From Planctomycetota bacterium (GTDB lineage Bacteria; Planctomycetota; UBA8742; UBA2392): DNA of 59,700 bases. Of this stretch, positions 1-8,715 are shown in pieces (position 1 is the stretch's first letter; the number at the start of each line of letters is the position of its first letter). A program made the translations under genes and the position numbers. The notes under the pieces are model-generated. The model saw nothing but the letters and a program-made list of their open reading frames with translations. It was not told the origin of the DNA and made no database searches. The stretch lies in contig JAMQHL010000052.1 in the NCBI GenBank assembly GCA_025993795.1, positions 1-59,700 on the forward strand, written 5' to 3'.

Positions 1-44
1 GCTTCAAGCCCCAGGCCGATCGAGAAGAGCTGGTTGGTATCCAT
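1..44 (-). mobile_element. 5' end of a probable ISL3-family transposase gene (partial, runs off the left edge)
   Basis: Only 14 complete codons are in the window, read leftward from an ATG at 44-42: MDTNQLFSIGLGLE. This resembles the N-terminus of many ISL3 (IS204/IS1001/IS1096/IS1165) transposases, which open with a short helix of the pattern M-[ND]-T-x-x-L-F-x-x-[AG]-L-G-L before the zinc-binding domain. AGGA lies 11 nt upstream of the ATG. A 6-bp inverted repeat (GTTTCC/GGAAAC, 70-84) sits between this start and the next gene, but I cannot identify the element's terminal repeat. The call is an inference from a very short match. Confidence 0.45.
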
Positions 45-69
45 GCCCGCATGTTATCCTGATTCAGCC

Positions 70-84
70 GTTTCCATAGGAAAC
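70..84. repeat. 6-bp inverted repeat between the transposase start and the truncated gene
   Basis: GTTTCC-ATA-GGAAAC is a perfect 6-bp inverted repeat with a 3-nt spacer. It lies in the leader of the leftward transposase gene and before the rightward truncated gene, where an element end would be expected. It could be part of an IS terminus or chance. Confidence 0.3.
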
Positions 85-100
85 AGCGAGGAACCATCGT

Positions 101-760
101 GTGGTAGTGCTGGGTGAAAAAGTCTGGCAATCTGAGTGGATCGAATTGAGGGCCGGGCAAAGTGTCGAGGTCGTGGCCGAGCCACAGGAACCAGCCAGTG
201 TGACTGTCCAGCCTCTGAACGATAGCGGGGCGGCAATGATGGCTTCGCTCCTGTATCGGGACACGGGACGGTACTGCAGTCAGCGCGATCTCAAACCAAG
301 TCCCGGCTCGGGTACTCCCGGAATTCAGGCGAGCCCGGATCAGGCCGGAGTCGCGCGGCTCACGAACCTGCCGCCAGGACACCAGACAGTTTGTGTCCAA
401 GGAGAGAACACTGAAATCCTGCGTTTTGAAGTCATGCTGACAGCCGGAAGTGTTTGCGACCTCGGCTTTGTTCGGCTACCGCGCGCGAAGGGCCGAATTG
501 AAGTCGAGCTCACGGGATCGGAGTCCGATGCAGCGTTCGCCTTGGAACTGCTCCAACCCATGCGGGCACCGATTATGGAACCCACGCCGATCGTAGATAG
601 TCGTGCCAGTATCGAGGCCCTGCCGTGCAGACGCTACACCGTTGCCATAAGGGTGAATGCCACCGGCCGTTGTTACTGGAGATCGGTCGAGTTGAGTGAG
701 GCGTCGCCACGTGCGGTCGTGTCGTTCGACGTATCAACACCACCAGCAGAGGACGAGTGA
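101..760 (+). pseudogene. Remnant or truncated beta-sandwich protein (carboxypeptidase-regulatory-like)
   Basis: The frame encodes about 219 residues from a GTG, but it reads like the inside of a longer extracellular protein: no signal peptide, no lipobox, and an alternation of beta-strand-like segments (GQSVEVVAEPQ, RFEVMLTAGSVCDLGFVRLP) typical of carboxypeptidase-regulatory or Ig-like repeats. The phrase RLTNLPPGHQTVCVQG resembles the usual regulatory-domain motif G-x-F-x-L-x-x-L-P-x-G-x-Y. The frame stays open only back to 80, where it meets a stop just downstream of the probable ISL3-type transposase gene. I infer that the 5' part was lost through insertion of that element. A GAGG 7 nt before the GTG could allow translation as a short protein. 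Function is unknown. Confidence 0.5.
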
Positions 761-793
761 AGTGCGGTATACCCCTCACATGGCGCCCGACGG

Positions 794-2395
794 CTAGTAA
801 ATGCTCTTGCCGATGTCGATGCCTTTGGCGAACAGCTCGTTGCAGGGGATGATCGTGCCTTCGCGCAGCAGGCGGATCATTACTTCGCACAGTTGCGGGT
901 CAAACTGGTCGCCGCTGCAACGCGTGAATTCACTGATCGCTTCATCGACGTCGAAGTTGCGGCGATAGCTGCGGTTGCTGGTCATTGCGTCGAAAGCATC
1001 GGCCAGCGCCACAATGCGCGCCGTTTGCGGAATCTCGTCGCCGACCAGCCCGTCCGGATAGCCCAGCCCGTTGTACATCTCGTGATGGTGCTTCACCGCC
1101 GCGATGACGCCGGGAATGTTGCGTATGTGGCTCAAGATTTCGCCGCCGCGCACGGGGTGCTGTCGAATCATTTTCACTTCGTCTGGTGTCAGGCGACTGG
1201 GCTTCGTGAGAATCCTCTCGGCAACGCCGATCTTGCCCACGTCGTGCAGCAGCGCGCCAAGGCGCACGTTATCCAGCGTTTCGGCATCAAGCTGCATCTC
1301 TTCGGCCAGTGTCACGGCAAACGCCGTCACACGCTCGCTGTGGCCGTGGGTGTACTGGTCTTTTGCCTCAATGCTGCTGACCAATGCGCGGACGCATGAG
1401 TAGAACAGGCCTTCCATGTCTTCCAGCATGCGGGCTCGTTCCACGGCGACGCCAGCCTGCCGGCCAATGCCCGCGAGCAATTCCAGCTGGTGCTGCTGGA
1501 ACGGTGTGTCGTTGTCCACGCGGTCAAGGTAGATCGCGCCGATGATGTCTGTGTTGGTGCGCACCGGCACGCACATCGCGCTCTTGATGTGCTTGCTGTT
1601 GCTGTCGCCCGTTTCCGGGTGCACGGCGCCGCTGATGACGCTGAGGCCCTTCTTCACACTGTAAAGAATGATCGGTCGGCACAGCGTCAGTTCGTCGTCT
1701 ACGGCGCGCAGCAGGCGCGTACTGGTACGCGACGAGCCGCTGCCGGCAGGCGACTTGCGACGGCGCACGACCACCGGCTCAAGTACCTTGTCTTCCGGGT
1801 CGTACATCACCAGGAAGCCGCGGTCCGGCTGCAGCACGTCCATGGCTGCGTCCATGATGGTGTGGCAGACGCGGTCCAGGCTTTCCTGCGTATAGATCAG
1901 GTTGCCGACGTGATAGATGGTTTGCAGCGCGCCGCGGGTACGCTCGAGCAACTGGCTGGTGTCGGGCTGGCCTTCTGCTGACTCTGTGTCTTCCAGTTGG
2001 AACGAGCCATCTTCAAAGTTGGCTTCAACGCGGATGCTGGCGCTTCTGCTGGGCTCAGCTTCGAGCAAGCCGCTGTGCGCGGCGATCTTGTTGGTGGGCG
2101 TTTCCTGTGTCTTGAACCCGAACTCAATGCCGCCGGCGACAATGCGGTCGCCGCTGTGCAGGATCTTGCTGGCGACCTTCTTGCCGTTGACTTCAGTGCC
2201 CGTGCTGCTTTGCAGGTCTGTGAGCAGAAAGAAGCTACCCTTGCCTTCAACGCTGAAGTGGGCGCGGCTGAACGACTCTTCGGTGAAACGTTCATCGCAG
2301 GTGGGTGAGCGTCCGAATGTGATGCGTCCATGGGGCACCAGCGCGATTCTGTGGCTGTCGCGTGTTCCACCGCGGATAATCAGCTCTGCTTTCAT
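794..2395 (-). CDS. FHA-GAF-HD-GYP protein, probable cyclic-di-GMP phosphodiesterase
   Basis: A 533-residue three-domain regulator. Residues 1-100 form an FHA domain (phosphothreonine reader; GRSPTCDERF followed by SRAHF and the NGKK turn). A GAF-like sensor domain follows at about 150-320. Residues 325-515 are a complete HD-GYP domain: HGHSERV, LHDVGKIGV (the HD pair), HPVRGGEIL, HHHEMYNGLGYPDG (HHE and GYP). HD-GYP domains hydrolyse cyclic-di-GMP with a bound metal pair, and every motif is present, so it should be active. FHA coupling suggests input from a Ser/Thr kinase (inference). The start at 2395 was chosen because the FHA fold begins directly there; a GTG 20 codons upstream only adds a non-conserved tail. 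No signal peptide, so cytoplasmic. Transcribed away from the rhomboid-like gene. Confidence 0.93.
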   Translation of the reverse strand: MKAELIIRGGTRDSHRIALVPHGRITFGRSPTCDERFTEESFSRAHFSVEGKGSFFLLTDLQSSTGTEVNGKKVASKILHSGDRIVAGGIEFGFKTQETPTNKIAAHSGLLEAEPSRSASIRVEANFEDGSFQLEDTESAEGQPDTSQLLERTRGALQTIYHVGNLIYTQESLDRVCHTIMDAAMDVLQPDRGFLVMYDPEDKVLEPVVVRRRKSPAGSGSSRTSTRLLRAVDDELTLCRPIILYSVKKGLSVISGAVHPETGDSNSKHIKSAMCVPVRTNTDIIGAIYLDRVDNDTPFQQHQLELLAGIGRQAGVAVERARMLEDMEGLFYSCVRALVSSIEAKDQYTHGHSERVTAFAVTLAEEMQLDAETLDNVRLGALLHDVGKIGVAERILTKPSRLTPDEVKMIRQHPVRGGEILSHIRNIPGVIAAVKHHHEMYNGLGYPDGLVGDEIPQTARIVALADAFDAMTSNRSYRRNFDVDEAISEFTRCSGDQFDPQLCEVMIRLLREGTIIPCNELFAKGIDIGKSIY

Positions 2396-2430
2396 GCACA
2401 GCCTGCCGGCATCATTCCGATTTGCAGCAT

Positions 2431-2447
2431 CGGACCATCGTGGTCCG
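2431..2447. promoter_or_regulatory. 7-bp perfect palindrome upstream of the HD-GYP gene (possible operator)
   Basis: CGGACCA-TCG-TGGTCCG lies 36 nt before the ATG of the HD-GYP gene in the intergenic region shared with the divergent rhomboid-like gene. The dyad fits a dimeric regulator site or a small leader hairpin. No protein can be assigned to it from sequence. Confidence 0.4.
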
Positions 2448-2609
2448 ATAATCACATCGGCACTGACCGGTCAACTCACTCCTAGAATTTAGGAAAAACC
2501 GGCCCAATCCCAAGTGCCATTTACGCTTAGACTACACCAGACCACTGTATTTGGTCACAATATTCGAGCGAAGCGCCCGCCGGCCCCTGCTTGCCAACCG
2601 GCGATCCTC

Positions 2610-3650
2610 ATGTCTCATGGCCCCACAATGGGTTACGAAGATCGAGACTATTTTCGCGCCAAGCCTCGATTTGAGCTTTCCCGCGCGGTCGGTGCCGGAA
2701 CGCTCGGGTTGATCATTACCGTCGTTGCCGGGTTCATCAGCGGCTTGGTCGTTTCCGACACAATTCAGTACGCAGGCGCGCTGAAATCCACAGGTGTGGC
2801 CGAGTTCTGGGCGGCCGCTACGGTCGAGGGCCGACAGGCCTGGTGGGCGCGCAAGCTGTTCGTATTGACGGCGAGTGACATTTCGCCCTGGGTGCAGGGC
2901 TACAGCCCGGGCTACTGGAAAGTTGCCACTAGCTGGCTGGTGGCGCCCGGCATTTTCAGCGCGGTACTGGACACGATCTTTGTCTACTTCGCCGGCAAGT
3001 CGCTTGAGGAGCCGCTAGGGCGCCGTCGCTTCCTGTTGCTGTTCATCGGAGCCTGCGTCGCCGCGAACCTGATGGCGGGCTTCAGCGACGCCCTAGTTCA
3101 GCCGGGGCGCCAGCAAGTCGTGATCATGGGTTGTGGCCCCGGGGTCGTCGCGTGCTTCGTGGGGTTGCTGTGGATCGTGCCGGACCAGCGGTCCATCGGT
3201 GGCTGGCCGCTGAAGCGAGTCATGGCAGTGGTGATCGGCGCTCTGTTGGTGATCAACGTGATGATGGCGCTGTTTGCGGCCGGTGAGATCGGCCTTAGCC
3301 CCACGCAGCTGCTGTGGGGTGCTGCCTTCGGCGCGGTGTTCATGCAGGCGCTAAAGAACAAGGGCGCGCTTCCGAGCGTCGGCGTTGAGGCAGCCGACGA
3401 GTCCTGGAGCAAGCGCGGCTACATGCACTCGTATGACGAAGACGACCCCGCCTCGGCCAAGCAACGCGAGCGTGACAGCAAGACGGCTGAGAAACTTGAG
3501 CGCGAAGCGGCGAAACGAGCCGAGGCAGCGGCGGCTGAGAAGGCGCGCCTTGACGCGACACTGGCCAAGATCAGCGCCAGCGGCATCAACAGCCTGACGC
3601 GTGCGGAAAAGAAGTTCCTCGACAGCCAGAGCAAGCGTAAGAAAGATTGA
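2610..3650 (+). CDS. Rhomboid-like membrane protein without catalytic residues, with C-terminal DUF6576-like tail
   Basis: About 346 residues with six or so hydrophobic segments in the rhomboid order: one near residues 27-45 (GLIITVVAGFISG), an amphipathic stretch with GYWKVATSWLV (the usual W-R-x-x-T region), a long segment with the conserved E-x-x-x-GRRRFL after TM2, then two more pairs. The nucleophile motif G-x-S-G is replaced by GCGPG, and the TM6 histidine is absent (QLLWGAAFGAVF), so proteolysis is not expected. The last 80 residues are charged and coiled-coil prone, ending in the LTRAEKKFLD motif found behind many bacterial rhomboids. Starts at 2610 or 2628 are both possible; the extra N-terminal frame before 2610 is not conserved-looking. 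Likely an iRhom/derlin-style pseudoprotease in the inner membrane (inference). Confidence 0.75.
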   Translation: MSHGPTMGYEDRDYFRAKPRFELSRAVGAGTLGLIITVVAGFISGLVVSDTIQYAGALKSTGVAEFWAAATVEGRQAWWARKLFVLTASDISPWVQGYSPGYWKVATSWLVAPGIFSAVLDTIFVYFAGKSLEEPLGRRRFLLLFIGACVAANLMAGFSDALVQPGRQQVVIMGCGPGVVACFVGLLWIVPDQRSIGGWPLKRVMAVVIGALLVINVMMALFAAGEIGLSPTQLLWGAAFGAVFMQALKNKGALPSVGVEAADESWSKRGYMHSYDEDDPASAKQRERDSKTAEKLEREAAKRAEAAAAEKARLDATLAKISASGINSLTRAEKKFLDSQSKRKKD

Positions 3651-3672
3651 CGTAGTGCCGGAGTGCTTGCGA

Positions 3673-5013
3673 ATGAACCGCTACTTCATTGTCAGCTTTG
3701 CTTTCTTGCCTGTGCTGGTGATTGCCGGCGTGCTGATTCTGTTGCTGGTGCGGCCCGGCGACCCGGCAGCCACCGGCACCGAAGGTGTTGAGAAAGACCT
3801 CGAGCTTTACCTTGAGGTGCGCGCAAAGCTGCTGGCCCACTACGACGGCGAACTGAATGAAGAAGAACTGCGCAACGCCGCGCTGCAGGGCCTGGCCCAG
3901 GGCACCGGCGACCGCTACACGCGCGTGTTGCCGCCGATTGCGACCAAGGGCCAGGACATGGACCTTGAAGGCCAGTTCTTCGGCATTGGCGTGAACATCC
4001 AACTGAACGAGGACGGCAGCCTGCACGTGACCCGCGTTGAACAGAACGGCGGCGCCGACAAAGCCGGCGTGCTGAAAGATGACGTGATCGTTGCTGTTGA
4101 CGGCGTAAGCATTCTGGGGCAGCCGTTCGAAAGCTCGACGCTGCGTATCAAGAGCAAGGTCGAGAACTCGGTCGTGAACGTTGCCGTGCTGCGCGGTGGA
4201 AAGACCGACAGCGGCACAGACCCCAGGGCCCGGCGCATGGAGTTCGAGGTCACGCGCTCGCGTGTCGAAAGCTTCAGCGTGCATGACGCGCACATCGAGG
4301 AAAGCAGCGGCCGCAAGTTCGGCTATCTGCGCATCGGCGAGTTTGTGGCCAACACGTTTGAACAGTTCAAAGCCGCCATCGAGGACTTGGCGGCCCAGGG
4401 CGCGGAAGGCTGGGTGATTGACCTGCGCGGCAACGGCGGCGGGCGCGTGAACACAGCCGGCGACATCGTGGACAGCCTGTTGAGGGAGAAGGACGCGTTG
4501 ATCACGTTCACGCGCTCGTCGCGCGACAGCAACCGCGAAGGTGACCGCGTGATCAAGACCCGGGATGAATCGGCGATTACTTCGCTGCCGGTGGTGCTGC
4601 TGATTGACGACGGCACCGCCAGCGCCAGCGAACTGGTCACCGGGGCGCTGAAAGACCACGGGCGCGCCTATGTGATCGGTACCCGCAGCTTCGGCAAGGG
4701 CGTGGTGCAGACGATCTACAAGCTGGACGCTGACCCGAATTACACTGTCAACATCACCACGACCCAGTACTTCACGCCGCTGGGGCGCCGCGTGCAGAAC
4801 GGAAAGAGCGGCGAGTCCGGCGGCATCCAGCCGGACCTGCTGGTCGAGTGGAAGAACGGCGAGCAGTCCCGTGTCCGAGCCAGGCTTGCCGCCCGCACCG
4901 CGCGCTTCAACCGCGACGAGGTCAAGGCCGCGAGCCAGTGGTGGGACCAGGAAGACCGCATGCTTCAGGCAGCGCTGGATTTCCTGTCTGGCGTTCCTGT
5001 CGTCGTGAAATAG
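3673..5013 (+). CDS. ctpA: S41 family C-terminal processing peptidase with PDZ domain
   Basis: 446 residues. An N-terminal hydrophobic anchor (FIVSFAFLPVLVIAGVLILLLV) points the enzyme to the periplasm. A PDZ domain at about 95-195 (GIGVNIQL, GADKAGVLKDDVIVAVDG) selects C-terminal peptides. The S41 core contains WVIDLRGNGGG, DDGTASASE with the nucleophilic Ser, and the Lys of SFGKGVVQ, so the Ser-Lys dyad is intact. Such proteases trim or degrade periplasmic and membrane proteins by their C-termini. The start was set at the Met directly before the anchor; the frame is open upstream but overlaps the preceding gene. It lies 22 nt behind the rhomboid-like gene on the same strand, so the two may be co-transcribed. 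Confidence 0.92.
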   Translation: MNRYFIVSFAFLPVLVIAGVLILLLVRPGDPAATGTEGVEKDLELYLEVRAKLLAHYDGELNEEELRNAALQGLAQGTGDRYTRVLPPIATKGQDMDLEGQFFGIGVNIQLNEDGSLHVTRVEQNGGADKAGVLKDDVIVAVDGVSILGQPFESSTLRIKSKVENSVVNVAVLRGGKTDSGTDPRARRMEFEVTRSRVESFSVHDAHIEESSGRKFGYLRIGEFVANTFEQFKAAIEDLAAQGAEGWVIDLRGNGGGRVNTAGDIVDSLLREKDALITFTRSSRDSNREGDRVIKTRDESAITSLPVVLLIDDGTASASELVTGALKDHGRAYVIGTRSFGKGVVQTIYKLDADPNYTVNITTTQYFTPLGRRVQNGKSGESGGIQPDLLVEWKNGEQSRVRARLAARTARFNRDEVKAASQWWDQEDRMLQAALDFLSGVPVVVK

Positions 5014-5071
5014 AACGCTTGATCAACTTGGAAGGCGCGGGGCCGGTGCGCCCCGCATCTGGAGCATCACG

Positions 5072-7129
5072 ATGATGAAGACAACCTGGAAGTGGCTGGA
5101 AAGCTACGTCAGCAGCGGGCTTTCGGCCCGCGAAGTCGCCGACAAGCTGACCATGGCCGGCACCGAGGTTGAGGGTTTCGATGAAGTCGGCGATGACGTT
5201 TGTTTCACCCTTGAAGTCACCAGCAACCGTACCGATTGCCTCAGTGTGATCGGCCTTGCGCGCGAGCTTGCCGCCACCACCGGCAAGCACGTCCAGCACC
5301 CGAGAGTCGAGTACCAGCCGGCGAAAGCCAAGGCCGACCAGGTCTCCAGCGTTGTGATTGAGCCCGATGCGATCAAGGCCTGCCCTCACTACACGGCGCA
5401 GGTGATTCGCGGCGTCAAGGTCGGTCCGTCGCCCGAATGGCTTCGCAAGCGCCTTGAGGGCATCGGTTTGAAACCGATCAACAGCATCGTCGACATCACG
5501 AACTTTGTGCTGTTCGAGACGGGGCAGCCGCTTCATGCATTTGACCTGAACCAGTTGGCAGGCAAGCACATTGTTGTGCGCATGGCCAAAGCCGGGGAAC
5601 GTTTCGACCCGCTGGTGGACCGCAAGCGCGACAAGCCCGAGCCTGACCGCGCCTTCGTCAAGTGCGACACCGACACGCTGGTCATCTGCGACGCAAAGAA
5701 GCCACAGGCCATCGGCGGCATCATGGGCGGCTTGAACAGTGGCGTGACCGCAAAGACTACAGATGTGCTGCTGGAGAGCGCCTATTTTGATCCGCAGGCC
5801 ATCCGCGCCACTAGCCGGCGCCACGAGCTGGAAAGCGACAGCAGCTACCGCTTTGAGCGCGGGGTTGATCCGGCCGGCGTGGTCGCGGCAAGTCGCCGCG
5901 CCGTCCAGTTGATTCTTGATATCGCGGGCGGTGAGGTACTGGATGGCGTGCTTGAGGCAGGGGCCGCAAAGACTGAGCCCCGCAGCGTGACTGTAACCGC
6001 GCGCGACATCTCGCGTTCGCTGGGCATTGAGGTTTCGGCCCCGGCCGTGGCGGCGATCTTCACCGGGCTGGACGTGCCGGTGTCGGTGCAAGCGGCCGAC
6101 AGCGTGACTGTGGCCGTGCCCAGCTTTCGCCGCGACTTGCATAAGCCGATCGACCTTGTGGAGGAGATCGGTCGCATTCATGGCTTGGAGCGGATACCTG
6201 CGCCGCTGCGCATGCCGGTGGCTACGAACAAGTTGACCCGGCGCCAGCGCGTTCGACGCCTCGTGGGCGAGGCTCTGCGCGGCATGGGCTTCAGTGAAGC
6301 GCTGACGGATACGTTTGTGAAAGCCCAGGGTGATGTGTCGCAGTTCAGCCACTTCAGCAAGAGTGCTGCGCGCCTTGAGGCGCGAAGCCCCGTTAATGCC
6401 GGCTTGCCCTCGCTGCGGCGCAATCTTCTTGGCAGCCTGCTGCTGGCACTGGCAACCAACGAGCGCCAGAACGCAAAGGGTGCGCGGTTGTACGAATGCG
6501 CGAACGTGTTTCATCCCAGCACCGATGGTGCCAATACCGGCGAACGCGAACTGGTGGGTTTGCTGGGTCGCGACTATTTTGACCTCAAGGGCGCGATCGA
6601 GGCATTGCTTGAGGCGTTGCGCGTGCAGGCCGCGATGGTCATTGAGCCCATTGACGACGGTGTGTTTGCAGCGGGCCGCGCAGCCCGGCTGCTGCTGGGC
6701 GGCAAGCTACTGGGTGTGATCGGTGAGCCGTCAGTGGCGGCCCTGAAGGATTACGACGCCGAGGGCCCGGCCGCCATAGGCGAACTGGACATGAGCACGC
6801 TGGTCGAGGCATGGCTGGAAGTTCCCAAGCTGGCCGAGCTCCCGCGCTTTCCGACGGCGGAGCGCGACCTGGCGTTTGTGCTGGATGCGGGCATTCCGTG
6901 GGCCGATGTGCAATCAGTCGTGCGCAAGGCCAGTGACGCGACATTGCGCAAGGTTGAGCTGTTCGACGAGTTCACAGGAAAGCAGATCGGCGCCGGCAAG
7001 AAGAGTCTCGCGTTCCGGCTGAGCTTCCGGCACGACGAGCGCACGCTGACCACAGAAGAGATCAACGCGCAGATGGAAGCGGCCATTGCCGCCATCACCG
7101 GCCAGTTGGGCGGAACGCTTCGCGGTTGA
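5072..7129 (+). CDS. pheT: Phenylalanyl-tRNA synthetase beta subunit, short form
   Basis: 685 residues; charges tRNA-Phe as the beta half of the alpha2-beta2 enzyme. The N-terminal domain (WKWLESYV, AGTEVEG) continues straight into the B3/B4 editing domain (VTSNRTDCLSVIGLARELA, NSIVDITNFVL, GQPLHAFD, IGGIMGG), then B5 (DISRSLGI, FRRDLHKPIDLVEEIGRIHG), the synthetase-like core and a C-terminal FDX-ACB anticodon-binding domain (FPTAERDLAFV, EFTGKQIGAGKKSLAFRL). Long bacterial PheT (about 800 residues) carries an EMAP-type tRNA-binding domain of about 110 residues after the first 40; it is missing here. GGAG lies 7 nt before the ATG. The partner pheS is not in the window. Confidence 0.95.
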   Translation: MMKTTWKWLESYVSSGLSAREVADKLTMAGTEVEGFDEVGDDVCFTLEVTSNRTDCLSVIGLARELAATTGKHVQHPRVEYQPAKAKADQVSSVVIEPDAIKACPHYTAQVIRGVKVGPSPEWLRKRLEGIGLKPINSIVDITNFVLFETGQPLHAFDLNQLAGKHIVVRMAKAGERFDPLVDRKRDKPEPDRAFVKCDTDTLVICDAKKPQAIGGIMGGLNSGVTAKTTDVLLESAYFDPQAIRATSRRHELESDSSYRFERGVDPAGVVAASRRAVQLILDIAGGEVLDGVLEAGAAKTEPRSVTVTARDISRSLGIEVSAPAVAAIFTGLDVPVSVQAADSVTVAVPSFRRDLHKPIDLVEEIGRIHGLERIPAPLRMPVATNKLTRRQRVRRLVGEALRGMGFSEALTDTFVKAQGDVSQFSHFSKSAARLEARSPVNAGLPSLRRNLLGSLLLALATNERQNAKGARLYECANVFHPSTDGANTGERELVGLLGRDYFDLKGAIEALLEALRVQAAMVIEPIDDGVFAAGRAARLLLGGKLLGVIGEPSVAALKDYDAEGPAAIGELDMSTLVEAWLEVPKLAELPRFPTAERDLAFVLDAGIPWADVQSVVRKASDATLRKVELFDEFTGKQIGAGKKSLAFRLSFRHDERTLTTEEINAQMEAAIAAITGQLGGTLRG

Positions 7130-7236
7130 GCGAAAATGGACAAGACCCGCTCTCGGGCACGCACGTACTATGGTCGTTGGTTACTGGTGTTTGGTCACTT
7201 GCTGTTCGGAACATCACACAGGGTGGCGTGTAGTCG

Positions 7237-8715
7237 ATGCTTGCAGCACTTGATCATCCGCGCTTGGCCTTCGACTGGTTCACGACCACGCTTCTGCGCT
7301 GGTCGGACGGGCTGGTGATCTATGACCGCTGGTTGCTTAACACCGGCGGCATCAGCGACTGGACGGGCGGCGGCGGCGAGATCATTCTTGATTTCTACTA
7401 CCTCTGCTACCTGATTGCCTTCATCGGCGTGCTGTACTGGTTCGGCCGCTTTCGCAAACAGGACTGGATCAAGATCAAGCCGCACGTTGCCTACGACGCG
7501 CTGCTGCTGGCGATGATCGGCGTGCTTGTGGGCGCCAAGACCGCATACATCTTCATCTATAACCCGGATTTCTACTTCGGCCCGCCGCCGTATGGCCCCG
7601 TGAACACCGAAGACCAGTTGCGCCGCATCTTCCTGAACTGGTCAGGCATGGCCAGCCACGGCGCGGCATTCGGGACCGCCACGATGGCGCTGATCTGGTG
7701 GCTTCGCAGCGGGCGCAAGGCACCGCTGGCGATCATTTGCGACATCGGCACCATCAGCGCCGCCTTCGGCGTTATCTGGATCAGGCTGGCGAACTTCATG
7801 AACGCCGAGCTTTACGGCCGAGAGGCTGCCGACTGGCTGCCCTGGGCGATGCGCTTTCCGGTCCGCAGCGGCAAGGGCAACCCCGTCATATTCACCGGCA
7901 ACACACTGTGGGAGCGCATGAGCAAGCCGGAAGACCCGGCCCAGGCCGAGTTGTGGCTCAAGAGCCTGAACGAAGCAAACCCCGGCGGCGTGATTGACCA
8001 CGGCGGTGCCACAGTGCTGTACCGCAACCCGGACGCGTACCTGCAGGGCTATGACCTGCTGGTGCCGCAGGCTGACGGCACTCACACCTACATGGCCCAC
8101 GACACGCCCGGTCACCTGTGGTTTGGCGAGTTTTCGCTGGTGACAACGCCGCGCCACCCCAGCCAGCTGTATCAGTTGCTGCTTGAAGGCGTGCTCGTGC
8201 TGCTCTTGCTGCTGTGGTTTCGTCGGCGCGTGAAGCGCGCGGGCATGGTGGCGGCTGGCTTTTTCACGGCATATCCGATCGCCCGCTTCATCGGCGAGTT
8301 CTGGCGCCAGCCCGACGTGCAGTTCCAGGGCCACGGCAATGAACTGGGTACGGTGTTTATGGGCCTGAGCATGGGGCAGTTGCTCAGCCTCGGCATGGCG
8401 GCCTTTGGGCTGTGTGCCATGCTCTACTTCTGGCGCTTCGGCAAGGTGATCGCGGACATGAAGATGTACCCGCCGGACAGCTCAGAGACGATCAAAGAGG
8501 CGCCGGTGTCGGTTGTGGAAACCGGCATGGGCGGCAGCACCGGTGCCGGCGAAATCGCGGGCATTGAAAAGGTGCACGAGGCGCTGGCCAAGAAGCAAGC
8601 CGAGTGGGACGTCGAGCACGCGGCGGAGCAAGCCAAGCACGGCGGTCCTCACGGGGCCGACACGCAGTTGACCGAGGAGCTTGCCGATGACAGCGACGAC
8701 GATCAGCCCAATTAA
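7237..8715 (+). CDS. lgt: Phosphatidylglycerol-prolipoprotein diacylglyceryl transferase
   Basis: 492 residues. Lgt attaches diacylglycerol from phosphatidylglycerol to the lipobox Cys of prolipoproteins in the inner membrane; the window itself holds several lipobox proteins as substrates. Visible family features: seven or so membrane spans, SGMASHGAAFGT (place of the GGMSFHGG signature), IRLANFMNAELYGR, HPSQLYQLLLEG and ARFIGEFWRQPD. The protein is about 200 residues longer than the usual 270-300: a periplasmic loop after the NAELYG motif is expanded (about residues 205-285) and there is a hydrophilic C-terminal tail of about 80 residues. The two extra segments are unusual but keep the frame open. 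The next gene starts inside its last codons. Confidence 0.9.
   Translation: MLAALDHPRLAFDWFTTTLLRWSDGLVIYDRWLLNTGGISDWTGGGGEIILDFYYLCYLIAFIGVLYWFGRFRKQDWIKIKPHVAYDALLLAMIGVLVGAKTAYIFIYNPDFYFGPPPYGPVNTEDQLRRIFLNWSGMASHGAAFGTATMALIWWLRSGRKAPLAIICDIGTISAAFGVIWIRLANFMNAELYGREAADWLPWAMRFPVRSGKGNPVIFTGNTLWERMSKPEDPAQAELWLKSLNEANPGGVIDHGGATVLYRNPDAYLQGYDLLVPQADGTHTYMAHDTPGHLWFGEFSLVTTPRHPSQLYQLLLEGVLVLLLLLWFRRRVKRAGMVAAGFFTAYPIARFIGEFWRQPDVQFQGHGNELGTVFMGLSMGQLLSLGMAAFGLCAMLYFWRFGKVIADMKMYPPDSSETIKEAPVSVVETGMGGSTGAGEIAGIEKVHEALAKKQAEWDVEHAAEQAKHGGPHGADTQLTEELADDSDDDQPN

Noticed and set aside
2456..2609. Divergent promoters between the HD-GYP and rhomboid-like genes
   Set aside because: TTGACC and GATTAT occur upstream of the HD-GYP gene but with a 15-nt spacer and poor matches; not strong enough to list as a promoter.
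4922..6514. Open frame of about 530 codons antisense to pheT
   Set aside because: Same reason: a shadow of the GC-biased third codon position of pheT, with no recognisable domain.
7136..7318. Short rightward frame between pheT and lgt
   Set aside because: It overlaps the lgt start, has no ribosome site and reads like random basic sequence; the gap is better taken as leader.
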